From contig NC_060213.1 in NCBI RefSeq assembly GCF_021130785.1, forward strand, positions 94,666,501-94,730,500: 64,000 nucleotides of DNA, written 5' to 3'. Below are positions 37,420-51,529 of the stretch, piece after piece (positions within the stretch are counted from its first letter, which is position 1; each line of letters begins with the position of its first letter). This stretch comes from Homalodisca vitripennis. Taxonomy: Eukaryota; Arthropoda; Insecta; Hemiptera; Cicadellidae. The position numbers and the translations under genes are program-made. The notes under the pieces are model-generated. The model made no database searches, had not been told where the DNA came from, and was given only the letters and a program-made list of their open reading frames with translations.

Positions 37420-37930
37420 TGAGTATACTTATACTCCTCTTTTACCTGAGAAGATATAAGGTAAAGAAAAGGTACGAGGTAAGGATGATAAGGCATGCTA
37501 GTTAGTACGATTGAATATTGTGACTGACATTTGCTTGCTGTTGCAAGTTCAGCAGCTGCGGAGTCACGAGGAGTGACATAACCCGATGAAGCATAGTGCA
37601 CAGGGCGTTATGATAGGGAGACACGGATAGGTTTTATAAAGAGTACCGATACGTCTCATAACCTGTGACGTGCACAGGTTAGAGGCGTCGGGCCAAAGAA
37701 GGTGGCACAGGTAAAGAAGATAATGGTGCAATGCCCAAAGCACGGAATGGATAACATCATGCATGTCGGTACGACGTACTGACTAAGGAGGCTTTTAGCC
37801 TATAGTCAGGGGTGGCGGTGGGTCATCTAGGGGCAACCCCATATCATCCGTGTATGCTATATGAAGTTGAGAGGGGCATGACAGGGCGAACTCCGCCTCA
37901 TTAATAAAGTAATTTTTATTCATTTATTCA

Positions 37931-39350
37931 ATCCATTCATGCATATAATAGAACCACAACGGTTTTCACACCCTTGAAAATACCTAATTAATAACTAGAA
38001 GAGCAACTCAAGCAACTTTCCTTTGAAGGAAGTAAAGCTTTCAAAATTGTTTGGAAGATTATTTAAAAGGATTTTATCACCAAAGGCTGTATTGTTTTAT
38101 TATATTTTTCTTAAACTTTAATCAGTCTTAGTAAAAGTTAAACGATGTCAGTGCTCTCACAATTAAACTCTTTTATCACGCAGCCTAAAAATGAAGTACG
38201 TTTTTTATAGCGATAAAAGTTTTCACATTATTTAAAGTGTTTAAAATGCGTTTCAATTATAATAAATGTTCTATAAAATCGGGGTAAAAGAACTTCACAA
38301 TTAACTACAAATAAAAAAAGTTTTTCTTTTATGACATAATATAAATGAAAATGTATTGGTAATTTTTTCAGATATTTAAATTTTACAATATAAGATTGAT
38401 TAAATTAAGTTATATACATTAAAAACGAATTTTGACGAACTTAATACTTTTTGTTTTAAACTTATTACTTACTACGCTAATTTAACCTATGTTTCACTTA
38501 ATAAAAATATCGTTATTCATCTACTTCATACAGATCCTGATCAATAAATATAATCTTATACAGGAATATAAATCATTGTATTTGATTTACTGTACAATCA
38601 AACATCAAAATAAAATCTACCCATACTTGATCCAAATTACATGCAGGATAGCATAACTTATTTTAATATTATTTGTATCATAAAAGCGAACCAAGACTTA
38701 TTCTGATTCCTTATTACAGGGAATTAGATTTTTTTAATTATTAATAATAATAATATTTTAAACCATTAGAAAAATAACTACTGTATTAAAATTAAATACA
38801 CATTTTTAAATTATTAAACTATGAACTGCACAAGGAAACCTCAGTCTCAGATTTTCTAGTTATAACTCTTTTGTAGTAAACTCGATGTCGTTCTCTACAG
38901 TTTTTGTATAATTACGATAATTTTATCTTAATATTCCAATGTATAAGATATATGACCTTGAGATACTAAGACTACGTGAGATACACTTTAAGTGTTCCTA
39001 TGTACTGGACTTCGTAGCCTAACACTTATTTTTAATAGAGCCAAAATAACTGTGAAAATTCAGATTTTTATAAAAACGGCTTTTTTATATATTGTTTTCT
39101 AATCGTATTATTTGCAGTTAATTTACAACTGTGTGATTTAATATAAGCACTCCTTAAATCTTTTCATTTGGAGTGTTTGAACTATTTATAATGATGGACT
39201 TGTTACATAACAAATATAACTCATCTGCAAAGGTTTGTAAATATCAAATCAAAATAAAGGTAAAGGATTAAACGTTTTGTTATGCGTAATTTATTGTAAA
39301 TATAAAAATTTGTCCTTAACTTCAAAGATAAACATTAAACCAAAACAGGA
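37931..39350. other. AT-rich non-coding stretch before copy B
   Basis: No gene or element is recognised in these 1.4 kb. The junction with copy B at 39351 shows no visible repeat or target duplication. The matching sequence before base 1 is outside the window. Confidence 0.6.
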
Positions 39351-40051
39351 ATTTCTCTCAAGCAATGCAGATTAATCAATTAGGAGCAAGCTATTCTTTG
39401 CTATTGTTAATGTATAGTAATAACTACCACTCTGGTGTTTTTAGAATGTTCTTTTTCCACGCGATACAATTTTCATTTTATAAGAAATATCAATACCTTA
39501 TAACGGATTTTTATACAACATGCGGGTTTTCATATTTTCTATCGATAAAATGTGACTTAGTGTCACCCACATGGTGTGCCTTACACTTTCAATAACTTTA
39601 GATGTACATTTGTATTATCATTTTTATCAAATTAGCACCGAGGGAAATATTTGTTACAACGTTCTTGTACTGTACACTTTTTATGAAACTAAGTCACGTT
39701 GTCAAAGAAAACTTTCAAATTGAGAAATATTCATATTACCTAGTTGGTGTTTCTTACCTGCAATAATCTGATTGTGAGCAGTAGCTCTATTAGAAATGTT
39801 CCTTCTTAAAAAATGATCTAAATAGGTACAATATCCCATATATAGATTACTAAAATTGTACCTATACCTGTTTTGATGTTGTAATTTAATGATATGAGAT
39901 TTTTGTAAAGCTGCAACTAGAGAAAATATGGATTCCAATGAGCATTAAAGCCCTTTTAGCAGGCTATTTTGCAACAAAATATAAAATGGCAGAAATCAGC
40001 AAGATCAAAGGTTTAGTGTAATTACGAGTAAATCTTGTTTTTGCGCTTTAA

Positions 40052-41081
40052 CCCTTAAAGCGCCAAACAGTTTCAGCTAATTTCTGGATTAGCGCTCATT
40101 TATTATAAAAAAATTAAAATTAGATTTTTCTCAACGCTAATTTTTATTTATTTTTTTAGGTGAAAAAAATATAACAGAAAACTGCAAAAAAAATATCTTT
40201 TATCATATTTATTGCCCAAAATACACATGATTTTACTATGTAGTGTTCCAGCTCCTTTATAAATTTTACCTAATGCTTACTTTTTCCTTTTTTTATTATG
40301 TATATAAATGATGACATTGCCTGCTTATATGTACTAGAATAGAACTAGAAAATAAGTATATTACATATTTAATACAAAGTTATTATAAAAAAATTAAATT
40401 TACATGCCAAAAATTTGAAAACCAAATATTTTTCAAATTCTTAGTCCTCTAACGGGTGTTATATTTATAATTACAAAATGGCTTTCGGATGTTTATAGAA
40501 GTAAATAAAAGAACACTTTATTGGAGTAAAAACAAGCCTAAATATAAATAATAAAAGTAAATGTAGAATTTCGGAACAAGAGCCAAAATACATAATTATA
40601 AATATAAGGAGTAAAAATATTTTTGCGAGGAAAAAAGATTTTTATCGCCATTCAAGAAACTGTTTATTTCAAAAGTTTAATAAATTTCATAAAAAGATGA
40701 TCATATAATACATAAAACTACACAGTAGTTTACCGGTCAACTATTCGCACTGCTTCAACAGGATATGAAAAAGAAACACAAGAGCTACCGGGCGAGGCAG
40801 TGACGTACGCGTAAATGCGCTTGCGGCGTTGAGCAATACTACCAAACTGCCAGCTGTTCAACAAAAACCGGTTCAGTATCGATCGATAAACACAAAGATT
40901 GTCACGTAATGTGGCACAGCCCCGCTACACTACTGTAACATACACCCCTCACAGTCTAGCGGACAAAATCTGAACTAACAGTGCAAAATAGTAAAAACAA
41001 GTATATTGCGCGTCTACGCGCTTACGGCGTTCAGAGCAAAGTCGATCCTCGCGCGCATATGCGCTTACGGCGCTTTAAGGG
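40052..41081. mobile_element. piggyBac-type MITE, 1030 bp (copy B only)
   Basis: Flanked by TTAA at 40048-40051 and 41082-41085, with perfect 13-bp terminal inverted repeats CCCTTAAAGCGCC. Copy A has the intact empty site with one TTAA at 701-704 (GCGCTTTAAGAGC). The right half has repeated motifs such as TGCGCTTACGGCG and CGCGCTTACGGCG near the end. No transposase is present. Insertion postdates the split of the two copies. Confidence 0.95.
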
Positions 41082-41332
41082 TTAAGAGCATTTTTAATTA
41101 AATTTTATACATCAAATTTGACATTGCGTCTTGTCCCGACAAGCAATATAAATTAATAGGCCATAATTATTACGTGTAATTTCAAAAAAATTGTAAATAT
41201 ATTTTCTGTAGATGTCAATACTTTTATATAATACATTGTTTAGTAAACAAAGTTATTTTGAATTAATTTTCAAACCAAATATTTGTTTTAAACAACCTAG
41301 GTATCAAATTATGTAAGAGGTATGTAGGTATT

Positions 41333-41382
41333 AACTATTTGTAAGACATTTATGATATATCATAAATGTCTTACAAATAGTT
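41333..41382. repeat. Perfect 50-bp palindrome (copy B)
   Basis: Identical to the palindrome at 951-1000, with no spacer and no mismatch between arms. Both arms stayed identical in both copies although neighbouring bases differ. Confidence 0.95.
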
Positions 41383-41599
41383 GTACCACGAGGCTAGTTT
41401 CAGGAGCGCACCATGAAAAAGTCAGGGACGTGAAGAAATACAACTCTCTGGAGGAAAACTCAGATAAGCACTGAATTGTAACAAGATGAAGTTTAGAACT
41501 TTACCACTTACGATTTTAGGTCTCTTGAGATCTTACTAACTTGTTTTGAATATAGCTAGTACAAAAATAATTTTAAAACTTGTGGTTAACTAGGCGGTC

Positions 41600-42115
41600 C
41601 ACAATGATTCAATAAACTACAAATATTGTGTAACACAGTTGCCCAGCACTTATAATACACTGTAGTAAATCCTAAATATCATATACAGCATGTATAACTA
41701 ATTTACACGATTATATCTCAAAGTACTCTCTCCTTACCGAAAGTACGTAGTCTATACCTCTGTCTTCAATAATTCAAAATAATAAAAATTTTTAACACTG
41801 CTGGCTTTAACTCATAATGCCCACTCTAGTAAATCTACATGTCATACACAGCATGTATAAAAACTATCTCTCTAAGTACTCTTTCCTATCCAAAATCACT
41901 AAGTGTATAGTACTTTTTTATAATTATTAGGTACACTTTAAATAATGTTGAAATTAGTTAGTCTGAACTTTTAATACACACTCAAATAAATAATAAATAT
42001 CTTACACAACATGTAAACGTTTAACTATATAAGTACTCTTAACTGATCAAAATCACTGAGTGTTCAAAATGATCCTGTCAAACTATGAATACTGTGTAAC
42101 GCATACTGTTGGTTA
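41600..42115. repeat. Diverged tandem array, period about 160 bp (copy B)
   Basis: Counterpart of 1223-1735. The anchor motifs start near 41680, 41843 and 42002, keeping the 159-163 bp spacing. Confidence 0.75.
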
Positions 42116-45100
42116 TCACCTCTTACCACAAAAAGATTTTGATTTATAAAATAATAATTTTTTACTAAGACGTGTCAATTATACTCGTAATTACTACATC
42201 CACTTCTTAATATTGCTGAAAGTCTGCGATAGTTAATTAGATAAGAGTAAAAAGAATTAAAAATATAAATTCTTTACACTTTGTTTAAATTTGTTACCCA
42301 TAGAGTGCAACTAGAATATTTGTATTTGGTATTTGGCACTGAACATATTATGACAGTAGTTATCTTTTTGCTACAAATCGTCCATAGCTTGTTTTTTTAT
42401 CAGTCGGAATATGCATTCATACTTTTATTTCTTCATATAAGATTTGTATTTGTTTATGTCCAAGTTTTATATTCCCATATATCCTTGCAAATCGATTTTA
42501 TGCAAAAGTTTCCATGATTGATACTGCCGTAAATCAACCGATTAAATAGACTTGAATTTACAGAAACAAATTACAAAATATTTAAACATATTTTAAAACT
42601 AAAAACAAAGAAGAAATTGAAAAAGTAATATGGGAAGGGGTTTGACTTTGGAAACAACACGGTACTTAAAATCGCATTAGCAGACCCAACTCTTATCTCT
42701 TTGTTTTCACTTCTCACACGGATTATATATTTGACTACACGTACATTAACGGCTCGTTTCAAAACAGCATAAAGAACCATATATTTTACTTCCAAAAAAT
42801 AAATCATAATTATAATGAATTAAATAAATAACAGGTAACATTTAAATATAACAACATATTGATGATTTTGACAGTAAATAATAAACCTTAATTATTAATC
42901 ATTATATTACTATAAGCTATAACCTTTCAATTTTCTCTTACAATCTCTTTCTCTATTTCCCTCATGTGTACCGTTCTGTGTGTAAAATAAGATATTGTTT
43001 TATTCTTAAGTATTGTGTATAAAGTAACTTATTGAATAGGAATGGTAAAACATATTAGTGACATTATGGCCCGTAATGAAACTTTGAACCTATACCAAGG
43101 TTTTTAGTAATACATACCTTGAACTTAAATAAACACAAAGCGTCCAAACACTGAAACAATTCTAAAGAGTATACCTAAGAATGAACACCTGCAAATATTC
43201 AAGTTAATTTTAGAAAATATCATCCAAACCAAATCTAAAAAGTATTCCTCTCTAAAGTATCATCGAAATACTAGTAAAAAAGTAAAAAAATTCAATAACA
43301 GATTTTAAATTCGTTAATCTGATAATAATTCTGCTTTTTCATATCCTCTTTCATAGTCCTTCATACTTCATAAACCACTTAAAAAATATATTTAAAAGCC
43401 TGTTAAAAGTCTCTGAAGAGTATTCAATAATAAGAAAAGTATGGTACATATATGTTAGGTTATATTATCATATTTTCAGAGTGACTGTATAGTTATGCGG
43501 TTATATTTAAAAGGAATTTACTCTGATATTAAAATTCCACGTGACATATCTGATAGAGGCAACGTGGAATATGTCTTGGAAGATGTATACTGCATCTAGT
43601 GATCATATTTTTAATTATTATTGTTTTTGAATCAATACTATAAGTAGAGAACAGTAGAAATTACCTCAAATAAAATGCGATAATGACAAAAAGTTTTGAG
43701 GAATACCAAATACTAAAATCACTTAAAACAAAACATAAAAACACCATTAGTGTTGCGGGGCACAGGATTCAAAATCACATAGCAGCAAACTGTGATCCCT
43801 TTGTGTTTTTTTATTCAAAATTTACATTGAGTTATATTTTCACTAGATTTCTATCTCTGAAAAAAATTTATACATTTCACACAATTATTTTATACAAATT
43901 AATAAATTTAGTTGAAAATAATAGATTTTAGCGTTTCATGAATAAGTTTAAAAATCCAATAATAAACAAAACTTTTATTTCAATTATTATCTGCATATTA
44001 TGTAGCACCTCTCAGGTAAACACTATTTAAATAGTACGAGGCTGTATTTCAACTTCTTAAAATAATAGTTTTAGATGATAATCCAATACATTAATGCTCA
44101 GTAAATAATTAGAATAAGATCATAACTTTTGCCTGAATAACTCATCAGTCCATTATATTTGTATAACATAAATTATATAACAAGTACATATACACCAGTT
44201 TTCTTATGTGAAAAGAACGGTCATAATATATTTAATAATATAATTCCCGTGGTTTATAATTCGTAACTATAAACTATTGAGTTATTCTTTCTTAACTGCA
44301 AGTTGTCGAAAGCTTATAAATTTTAACTTGTGTGTAAGAGGTGACAGCATTGTTGTTCTGCATATCGGTTTTTTTTTACCTTGCAAATGCAATTAAATAA
44401 CGATTATTATTAGTTACATTACTTCCACTATCCCTGTATTTTTCCTTCCCAACATTATATAGAGTATGTTACTAAATTGAAGTCTTCATATTAATTTGTA
44501 ACAGTTATTAACAGAAATGTTTTATCTAAAAAAATTATAAATTCTCAATTTGATCAGTTACTACTATAGATAGCAGTTTCATGTTCAAAGGTCTTAACAA
44601 ATCTATAATCACGAAACAACAGCGATTTCATTGAATGAGAAAACAGTCATTTATAAATGAGACCATGAGCAGCACGCTAGTAAGTTATCAGAGTAGGAGA
44701 TTGCTGACTGTATCACGACATCGTAATAAGTATTAAGTTTCTGGAAATCCTTTACATTAAGTATCCTGTTTTTTCCATTACTGCTATTAAAAATTAGCTC
44801 ACTCGTGGATTCAATACTTTTTATGCATGTCAAACAATGAAAAATTCATCTAATTTCACAAAAAATTTTGAATAACTTCTTTAAATGGATGGAGACATAT
44901 GTTATTATTTATATTTTGTAGGAGTAGTAAAATGTATACATAATCTTAAATACAAAATATTTCATAAATAAAAAAATACTTACGTATTTTTCCATTATTT
45001 TTGTGATGATCTGGTTGTATTTAATTTATTTTAATACTTTAGGAATCGCACTGACATCAAAATAAAGATAATCGTAAGATTTTACTATTTAACTGGGTAC

Positions 45101-46849
45101 AAAGGCAGTACTGTAGATATCTTGAATGAGTTTGTTATTCCGTGTTAATAAATAAAAAGTTTCAATAAGGCAACCATTTGCATTCCAACAAAACATTCAA
45201 CGCAATCAATTCCTAATATCGACGCTAAAGATAATAAATAAATAATAATCTTTAAATATGTTCAATATCGGTTTTAAAATGCTGGCAATCCTTACTTTGT
45301 AATAGAAACGGGTGTATACAAATTATTATGCATTATAGCGAAAACAAATTAGAGTTTTTATAGTACTTAGATCATTTACAATGAAACTTCTTGATATATG
45401 TATTTCGGTATTTTGTAGGGTTTCCGTGTAGTGGCCAAACAAAGATTAAGTAGGATATAACATCGCATAAATATTTGTAAACACGATAACTACCGTAGTT
45501 ATTAATAGCTTCATACTAAACGTGGTACAGAGATAGTACTTATAAATCTTTAGTAGTAATTGGTCAGTCATATACAATAAAAGGTTTCAAGATTGCAATC
45601 ATTTGAATTTGGGAAACAAAATTTACTTCCTATGTATCATACCATAAATCAAAGGTGACACTTTTTTAACCACTTTCAAGGAACAATAATTAGTCATTTT
45701 GTTAGGTCTTAAGGTTTCAAAATGGTGGGAATTTAAGGCTATAGAAGTATCCATTTGGACCTATTCAAACGTATATACTTAAAATCATTTTGGATTAACT
45801 GTAACTATATTTGGATTAAGTTCATGATTTTAAAATGAAATTTATATTCCTCTAGAACATTTTTATTATACGGTTTCAAGTTACGGAGTTTCTAAAGTGT
45901 TTTAGATGTTTGAAAGTGTTATGATTATATCAATACGCCAACTCTGAGAATTATTATTCCATAAGTGTTTTGCACATAAAACATCTAAATTAACGATGAA
46001 TCTTCAGTTTGACATCGATTGATAATGGCTACATGTGGAATGTAACCGTGAAAGTATTGTAATTTCGTATTATTATTAGCTTTACTGCATTATTCAAGTA
46101 CTATATCTTTTAGCGAAGTATTTTTTTAATTGTTGTTTCCGAAACCTCAACATTTGTAGCCTGTTCGGAAGATGTGGTATCTTAGAAATAATAATACGAA
46201 AATGTTCGTACTATTTTTGTTCCACACCTATACTCAATGTGATAATCAAACCGACCCGTATATTTGAAACTTTGCATAAAGCTTTATTTAAATAGTGAGA
46301 AAAAGACATCCGGTTCATATCACTGCATGGACTTACAACAGTCAGCAATTATACATAAGACTTACGGGTAACCATGTTAACAACGAGATAATCACATTAT
46401 TACTAAATTTTTTATCAAACTCATTATAAATATATGACGTTTTAACATGTGACATAGTAACACGTGTTGCTATAGAACAGAATGTTTAAATTACATGAAA
46501 AATACAAAACCAAAATTTAAGACTTTTATTGTTTTGTGACGCCTTTTGATAGCGAGGCTATCTTCTTCAGACACATTACAAAAACAGAATGTTTGTAAAC
46601 AACCTCAGAGCATTCTGATACGTGGCAAGTGATGTGTCGCATTTAACCTTCTATTCTAAGGTATAATTTTTTCCATAACACATAAGTAAGATAAAAATAT
46701 ATCTCGACAGTTCTGGTTTTAATTACTGTACCATATCATTATACATAAAGAAAAATAAATTCAAAAATCAGAAGCGTATACAGTAAAAAGTTAAACATTT
46801 TATGTGCTTTTATAAGGAGGGAGTTTTGAAAAAATCATGACCCCTGATT

Positions 46850-46985
46850 CAAGATATGAGTATATAAGAGGGCGGGCGTTGTTGACACTCGACTCAAAAT
46901 GACGCTATCTATGACGTCATGAGTCGCTATACTCGGTAATTGAGTGTAAATCAGCGGCTATGTACAGTTATATATAGATCCAAAA
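46850..46985 (+). repeat. Dispersed repeat family, copy-B counterpart of member 1
   Basis: Duplicate of 6470-6600 through the large duplication. It retains the TATATAAGAGGGCGGGCG and TGACGTCA motifs. Confidence 0.6.
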
Positions 46986-49900
46986 ATTTAATTTTTTTTA
47001 GGACATTTCTACTTAGTGGCAATGCAACGTTATTATGAAACTTAAATAATGTACATATACACTAAGCACTATACTTCCTGTAATGATATTTTTTGACAAC
47101 AATAATAAAAGAGCAGTTATTTTGTGTATGTATAAGCCAAGTTAAGTTTATTGAAATTGGGGGTAATGTTAAATATTTGCACTGAATATCTTACTCAATG
47201 ACAAACGTACTTTTCAGTTAATCTACAATCATGTTAGTTAAGCCTGCCACATCACAGTGCTCAAATTTTCATGACTCATTTTATATCATTAGATGAGTTA
47301 TCTCAATTGTAACTAATGCAATTCAAAATGGCACTCAATCAGGCAACTTTCGTGAAGAACCTGTAAATTTTACAGGTACAAGGTCAATACTTAGTGGCCA
47401 GGTTATAATTCACGATGGTTTTAAGGGATTGTTTCTAAAGCTAACGGTCAATTATAAGTGTTAATACTCTTTACATGTTCCTGAGCTATATCTGATCAAC
47501 AGGAGGCACTTATTAAATTAAAAAAATGCACCTTTGTCATATTGAAATGCTAACAAATCTTTTGAACATGTTTTTTATGTATTGGTTTATTTCGACACGT
47601 TCCAGGTTCTGCAAGTTTTTATAATACAAAATGTTTTTATAATAAACGGTTCTTTGGATACCAAATACCTAAATCAGAGTCATGAATTACTTCATTAATC
47701 TTAACCTAAAGTATGTAAATTTATGTGTTGTGTAAACATTTAATTTTGTTCTGTTTGTTCATATTCTTATACCATATATTTCAGAGGAGTTTTAATCAGG
47801 TGTAGGTATAAATAAAGAATATTTTTAATCGTGTCTGATGTCTGAAAAATCTCTCAAATTCTTAGCTGCACTATAATAACAAGGATTAAATTAAAAGTTT
47901 AATTTAATTAAAGCGCTCTTGTACAAATAACGCATTTTTCTTGGAATAGCTCAGTAATTAAACAAGGTTTACCCTTACTTAAGAAAATTATATTTCCTTC
48001 AGTTTCTCTACGTTACATTATAAGATCATTTTTATTGTAAACGTTGTTTTGACATATCTTAATTAGTTTGTCTATCTTGATTTAGTGGGTATTTTATTAA
48101 TGTCAACTTAAAATTGTTCTGTATTAAGTATCTTTAATTTATAAGATATAATTATGTACTTATACAATAATTTGTTGTAGTGAAGGGATAACCTATAAAG
48201 GTCGTTTATTGGTAAAGTGGTATATGTTTTTCTTAATCATGTGCTTGTACATTAAAATTAAAAGTCAATATTAGTGCGCACACACAAACAATGCAATTAA
48301 TGTAACGCTCTAAATATTTTTTCAAATATTTGGAAAATATAATATTTTAATTAGAAATAATGCTAAGTAATATATTTGCACAATAGATTTAAAATTTTCC
48401 CACTGGGTAAAATATGGTGTTGTACATAAGAGTATTTTTAGGAAAATTTTGTATATTTGGGAAATAAAATACTATAACGTAACATCACCACAGATATATA
48501 CTAAATTAATGTCATAAGGCTGATACATCAAAACAGGATTACCGTAGTCTTTAGATATTAATTTAGCTAGCTCCTGTATATCCTGTAAGTAGACATGGAA
48601 TTTTTTATTATTTAGTTACGCAATTTACTATCGTAAAATCAATTACAGCATGATAATAAAACAATGACACAATAAAATTTGGAAATATGAATAGTTACAT
48701 AATTTTGTAAATGGATATTTGAAAGAAATAAAAAGTAGATGTTGACTTCTTAAACAATGGATTTTCATGTATCATAAGCTTTGTTCTAGAAGGAACTGTA
48801 TTAGATAAAGAGGTTTTAGTTTTTGAATAAAAAATATAGATGTATTTACTCACATATTATCAAAGTATGCTATGCCTTTGTTAGTTATCGTGATTTGTGT
48901 ATATTCTCATAGTTTTCTTGTTTAGTAATAGAAACTATGTTTATGAAAAGAATCATAAATAATGATCATCCCTATTATATTTGATTTCATACATTAAAAA
49001 ATATGTTTCTTTAGGCATTATGCCTCGTAAATTTGTTGATACTTATTGTGTAATGCTATTTAAAATTCTTCTATAACAAGAAAGCGACATATTTTCAAGT
49101 GTTTTTATCCAGTTTAGAAGGAATGAAGCAGTAAACTAACTTTTGTATATGAAATGTATAAATGCAAATAGATTTGAATAGATTAACTTGAATGCTAGTT
49201 TTAGAATATTAGTGCTGTATTGAAGTATCTATTGAACTTGGTAATAAAACGCCACACCTCATGTGACGTAAAAGGCTTTTTATGACTCCATGCACTATTT
49301 CTAAACTATATCTAATTTAACTCCCGAGATGTCCTGCGGACATTTACATTCCCCTTACTGAGTGATAGACTTTAAAGACACTAAGCTAAATTCCAAAGTT
49401 AACAACTGATGGATGAACTCGTTCTTCAATAAAATGAAAATTTTTGTATAATATCAGTTCGTATATGTTACATACTTATTATATTACATTTATTCTTTGT
49501 ATTTTTAAGTTGAGTTAACTTTTAAACCAGTGTTTAAGTAATACACGTTCCGCCGAGTTGGGAAGGATACTACAAGAGCTGAAATTTATCATTGAAATGA
49601 CTTAAAGTACTGACTTTAGGCTCTAACTTTTATTGTATGAATAATAGTCATGTGTAAATGTATAAAAAATAATTTAATTTAACTCGCCTTGTTTATACAT
49701 AAATTTGTTCTGTTATTTTTCAAATAACACCATGGTTTCCTATCACTAAACAACAATTTAGATATATTTTTAACGATTAGACAAAGCTCATACACTATAA
49801 TCGAAGTTAGTGCTTCTTATATAGAAACGACATTTTTCCTAAATTTTAAGTCTGCTTGTAAATTGGATTTTAGTATATCTTTGGAAAGACAGACGTATAG

Positions 49901-50536
49901 ACAAAGAGCTAAACATACATAAATAAATAACACGTTTCCAGTTCCTTAAGTGATAGTTAGGCTTGGCCAACGCTCAGTTAATATGAGAAGTAAATCCTGA
50001 AGTAAATTTCAGGAAGGGCATTAAAGCAAATCCAAGTTCTTCCTTTCCTGTTCATGTAAATCCCTGGGAAACACCTTTTTACTTTGGAGACTGAATAAGT
50101 TTGTTTAAAGGCAATTACGGATACGATAAGTGTAATTCTTAAACAAATACTATTACAATTAAGCTATTTGTCGTAGTAAAATTAATAAGAAATATATAAT
50201 TTAATTGTATTTAACGTTCTCTATTTTAATCAAGTAACATTTATGTATTATGGATATATTTTCTTGATCCGTAAGTTGTATTAAATTTGCCACATTAATT
50301 TATGAAAGCGTTATTTCCCTAATTATAACACTATTGCTGTAGGATGTGCGTAGTTTTAGGTAAGTTTTTTATGTATGAAAAATTGTAACTAACTGATTTT
50401 CATGTAATGATTGTACTTCATTAAAAGTAACAAAAATACCCTCCCCAACTTTTCCGTGTTTATATCAAATATCGCAGATCAAATTATATCTTTTGCAATT
50501 TACAAACTAATAAATATTTCAAAGCAATTTTGTTAT

Positions 50537-50602
50537 AACTACTAATATGAACACAATATTACACACAGTATCACATTAAAAAGCTCAACATTTATAGAAA
50601 AT
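50537..50602. repeat. 66-bp direct repeat, left copy (copy B)
   Basis: Counterpart of 10171-10236. Its partner is at 56187-56252, so the arrangement predates the split of the two large copies. Confidence 0.9.
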
Positions 50603-50667
50603 AATGTAAGACAATACGTAATTATTAGTAAAATAAAATTCGTAGAATCGATGTACAGATAGTTGCT

Positions 50668-51056
50668 GGAAAGGAAGTCTTGTATTACAATTCGAGACAA
50701 AACATCCTCCGGATGTAAGTGGATACGCACATCCGCCCAGACACCGATGGTGAACAAAGAGGAAATGCTTGCTTAAGCAGCGGAAATGCTTATATATAAA
50801 GAAACCGTGCGGCGATGTAAGGGGCAGCCATGCTGATATGAAAAATTGGTACTCACCAATTATGATGTAGAGATTTGGCAGAGGCGTGGTGTTGAGCTGG
50901 CGGAAGAATAACATCAAAAACTGAAGATACAAGGAGGAGAGAAGGAAGTCGAGGACGGGATTTCGAAAAAGGAAGTTCGGGAGTGCATGGTGCTTGTGTT
51001 CGTGTGCGGAAAAATATCTCTAGGCGTAATAAGTGTGAAGTGGAATAAAATATAAG
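50668..51056. other. GC-richer island of unknown origin (copy B)
   Basis: Counterpart of 10300-10690. The plus frame is not preserved and the GTAAGT at the old donor position now reads ATAAGT, which weakens an exon interpretation. Confidence 0.4.
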
Positions 51057-51378
51057 TAATTTTAGGAACTTAGTATATATCAGGGTTCATTAATCATTTA
51101 TAATTCCATATCTATTTAAATGTTCAAAATTTCGAAAATGTAAATTCATGTAAATGTTTAGCTATTTTAAAAGAAAGTTTCTCACGTTAGTCCATGAACT
51201 CATAATTATTGCAACACTAAAAAATTACTAGTTTATGATATAATTAATTAAATTAAAAATAAATTGTAATGAATAAGTTAATATTAAATATGTCTTCAAA
51301 GTATTTAGGTATTAAAATTTGTGATTAATATGTCGGTTGACGCAATCAATTGTTAATTAAAAGTTTTAATCAATTTAA

Positions 51379-51529
51379 TGAGATGTTGTCAAAAATAAAA
51401 TATGTGTTGGTTTATTTGAGGGTATTGTACTGCCAATCTAACCTATTATTAAATCCTCTAACAGCAACGCTTGCTCATAATATGTCACAGCCTTAATCTT
51501 AAACTAAACCAAACTTACAAAACCTTACA
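51379..51529 (+). repeat. 5' LTR (copy B)
   Basis: 151 bp, TGAGATG…CTTACA, almost identical to 11010-11160. The putative primer-binding site TGGTGGAGGCGCCAGGTG follows at 51530-51547. Confidence 0.65.

Larger units (their letters stand above)
33690..37930 (+). mobile_element. Degenerate R1-clade non-LTR retrotransposon
   Basis: Ordered remnants on one strand: a basic ORF1 with a CCHC tail (about 33732-35208), an endonuclease (35387-35960) and a reverse transcriptase (about 36700-37340). A 3' region ends in CTCATTAATAAAGTAATTTT (37909 on), which includes an AATAAA signal. The plus strand is extremely purine-rich over about 3 kb, unlike anything else here. Many stops and frameshifts and missing segments between domains show it is dead. 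The RT motifs (YRPVTILPV, TVDALASMETVME, IAGAFGGAWWPEIL) match the R1 clade. It is not inserted in 28S rDNA. Confidence 0.85.

Noticed and set aside
33690..37930. Possible site-specific R1 in 28S rDNA
   Set aside because: No rRNA sequence flanks the element.
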